This document shows positions 6,029-6,397 of a stretch of DNA of 6,397 nucleotides, piece by piece (the stretch's first letter is position 1; every line of letters begins with the position of its first letter). The position numbers and the translations under genes were made by a program. Under the pieces are notes generated by a model, which saw only the letters and a list, made by a program, of their open reading frames with translations, did no database searches and was not told the DNA's origin. Source of the DNA: Steroidobacteraceae bacterium (lineage in GTDB: Bacteria > Pseudomonadota > Gammaproteobacteria > Steroidobacterales > Steroidobacteraceae); the NCBI GenBank assembly GCA_021325695.1, contig JAJTCR010000087.1, forward strand, positions 1 to 6,397, read 5' to 3'.

Positions 6029-6043
6029 ACAGCCCTGCGTTAG
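6026..6043. promoter_or_regulatory. Inverted repeat CTAAC-N8-GTTAG, candidate TetR operator
   Basis: An 18-bp repeat with perfect five-base arms (6026-6030 and 6039-6043) lies in the 58-nt gap upstream of the TetR gene and overlaps its -10-like box. Length, A/T-containing arms and position are typical of TetR-family autoregulatory operators. It is poor as a terminator for the upstream oxidoreductase: the stem is short, the loop long, and no T-run follows. I see no second copy in the window, including in front of the plus-strand operon. Confidence 0.5.
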
Positions 6044-6056
6044 GCGCCCGCGGCGT

Positions 6057-6397
6057 TCACAGGCGCCGCCCGACGCGTTGCGCCTCGAACACCGCGAAGC
6101 TCATGCGTCGCGGCGTGATGCAATCACCGACCCGATGTATTTCGGCGATGCCCGCCTGCCGTAATGCCGACTCCGGCGCCGGCGCGGCGACACGCCCGGT
6201 CTGCACCACGACGAGACCGCACGCAACGACGTCCTCCTCGCCCGACGTGAGGTTCACGATCCTCACGCCCCCGTCCTCGAGACCGTCGAGCGCCGACAGC
6301 ACGCGGTACGCGGCGTTGCCGCCGCCGAGACGAGCCAGCATCGGCGCGACGCTCTCGTGCGGAATCATGTGGCCGACGCCGGCGGAGGGCGTGACGA
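6057..6397 (-). CDS. NADH:flavin oxidoreductase / 2,4-dienoyl-CoA reductase (FadH-like), C-terminal fragment
   Basis: The minus-strand frame is open from the right edge to TGA at 6059-6057, giving 112 residues of the C-terminus; the first in-window ATG (6368) is internal. The end carries Arg-Val-Gly-Asp-Cys-Ile-Thr-Pro-Arg-Arg-Met, then Phe-Glu-Ala-Gln-Arg-Val-Gly-Arg. This resembles the Gly-Asp-Cys...Pro-Arg FAD-contact motif and final helix of the dinucleotide-binding domain of FadH, trimethylamine dehydrogenase and related enzymes with an N-terminal Old-yellow-enzyme barrel. A hydrophobic strand ending in Val-Val-Gln-Thr-Gly-Arg precedes it. Such proteins reduce conjugated double bonds of enoyl-CoA or related compounds, fitting the acyl-CoA theme. 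The barrel and iron-sulphur cysteines lie outside the window, so the subfamily is uncertain. It lies upstream of, and on the same strand as, the TetR gene. Confidence 0.7.
   Translation of the reverse strand, partial: VTPSAGVGHMIPHESVAPMLARLGGGNAAYRVLSALDGLEDGGVRIVNLTSGEEDVVACGLVVVQTGRVAAPAPESALRQAGIAEIHRVGDCITPRRMSFAVFEAQRVGRRL

Noticed and set aside
6043..6067. Two GGCGCC hexamers around the stop of the flavin oxidoreductase, possible terminator stem
   Set aside because: The hexamer is self-complementary and common in G+C-rich DNA; a 13-base loop and no T-run make a terminator unconvincing.

Overview
The window is a G+C-rich (about two thirds by eye), densely packed stretch of a bacterial chromosome, most likely from a proteobacterium. 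The taxon is an inference from base composition, Shine-Dalgarno use and gene content; an actinobacterial source cannot be excluded. All recognisable genes point to acyl-CoA or isoprenoid/steroid-like side-chain degradation plus its regulation. I see no mobile element, CRISPR array, tRNA or rRNA, and no stretch over 300 bases without a gene.

Layout: (1) positions 1-76, minus strand, the first 25 codons of a short-chain dehydrogenase/reductase running off the left edge. (2) A short divergent intergenic region with a plausible sigma70-type promoter (103-132) and a small inverted repeat (142-155). (3) A plus-strand operon of four genes, about 176-5256: a DUF35 zinc-ribbon/OB-fold protein; an SCP2-thiolase/lipid-transfer-like protein lacking several canonical thiolase residues; a 778-residue protein of two fused acyl-CoA dehydrogenase halves; and a phosphotransferase of the APH type related to the kinase domains of ACAD10/ACAD11 and LvaA. 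The genes are separated by 10 nt, 41 nt (holding an 11-codon mini-ORF) and a one-base overlap (TGATG). (4) A convergent junction of 22 nt with a hairpin that includes both stop codons. (5) On the minus strand, a TetR-family regulator with its own promoter/operator-like region (CTAAC-N8-GTTAG overlapping a TAGAAT box), and upstream of it the C-terminal 112 residues of an FadH/Old-yellow-enzyme-type NADH:flavin oxidoreductase running off the right edge.

How the genes may work together (inference): the fused dehydrogenase would introduce a double bond into a CoA thioester. The thiolase-like protein with its DUF35 partner would cleave the chain, possibly by retro-aldol chemistry as in Ltp2-DUF35 complexes of steroid side-chain degradation. 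The kinase suggests that a hydroxyacyl-CoA, possibly a 4-hydroxyacyl-CoA, is phosphorylated. The SDR and the flavin oxidoreductase would supply other redox steps, and the TetR protein is a candidate acyl-CoA-responsive repressor. The actual substrate cannot be read from the sequence.
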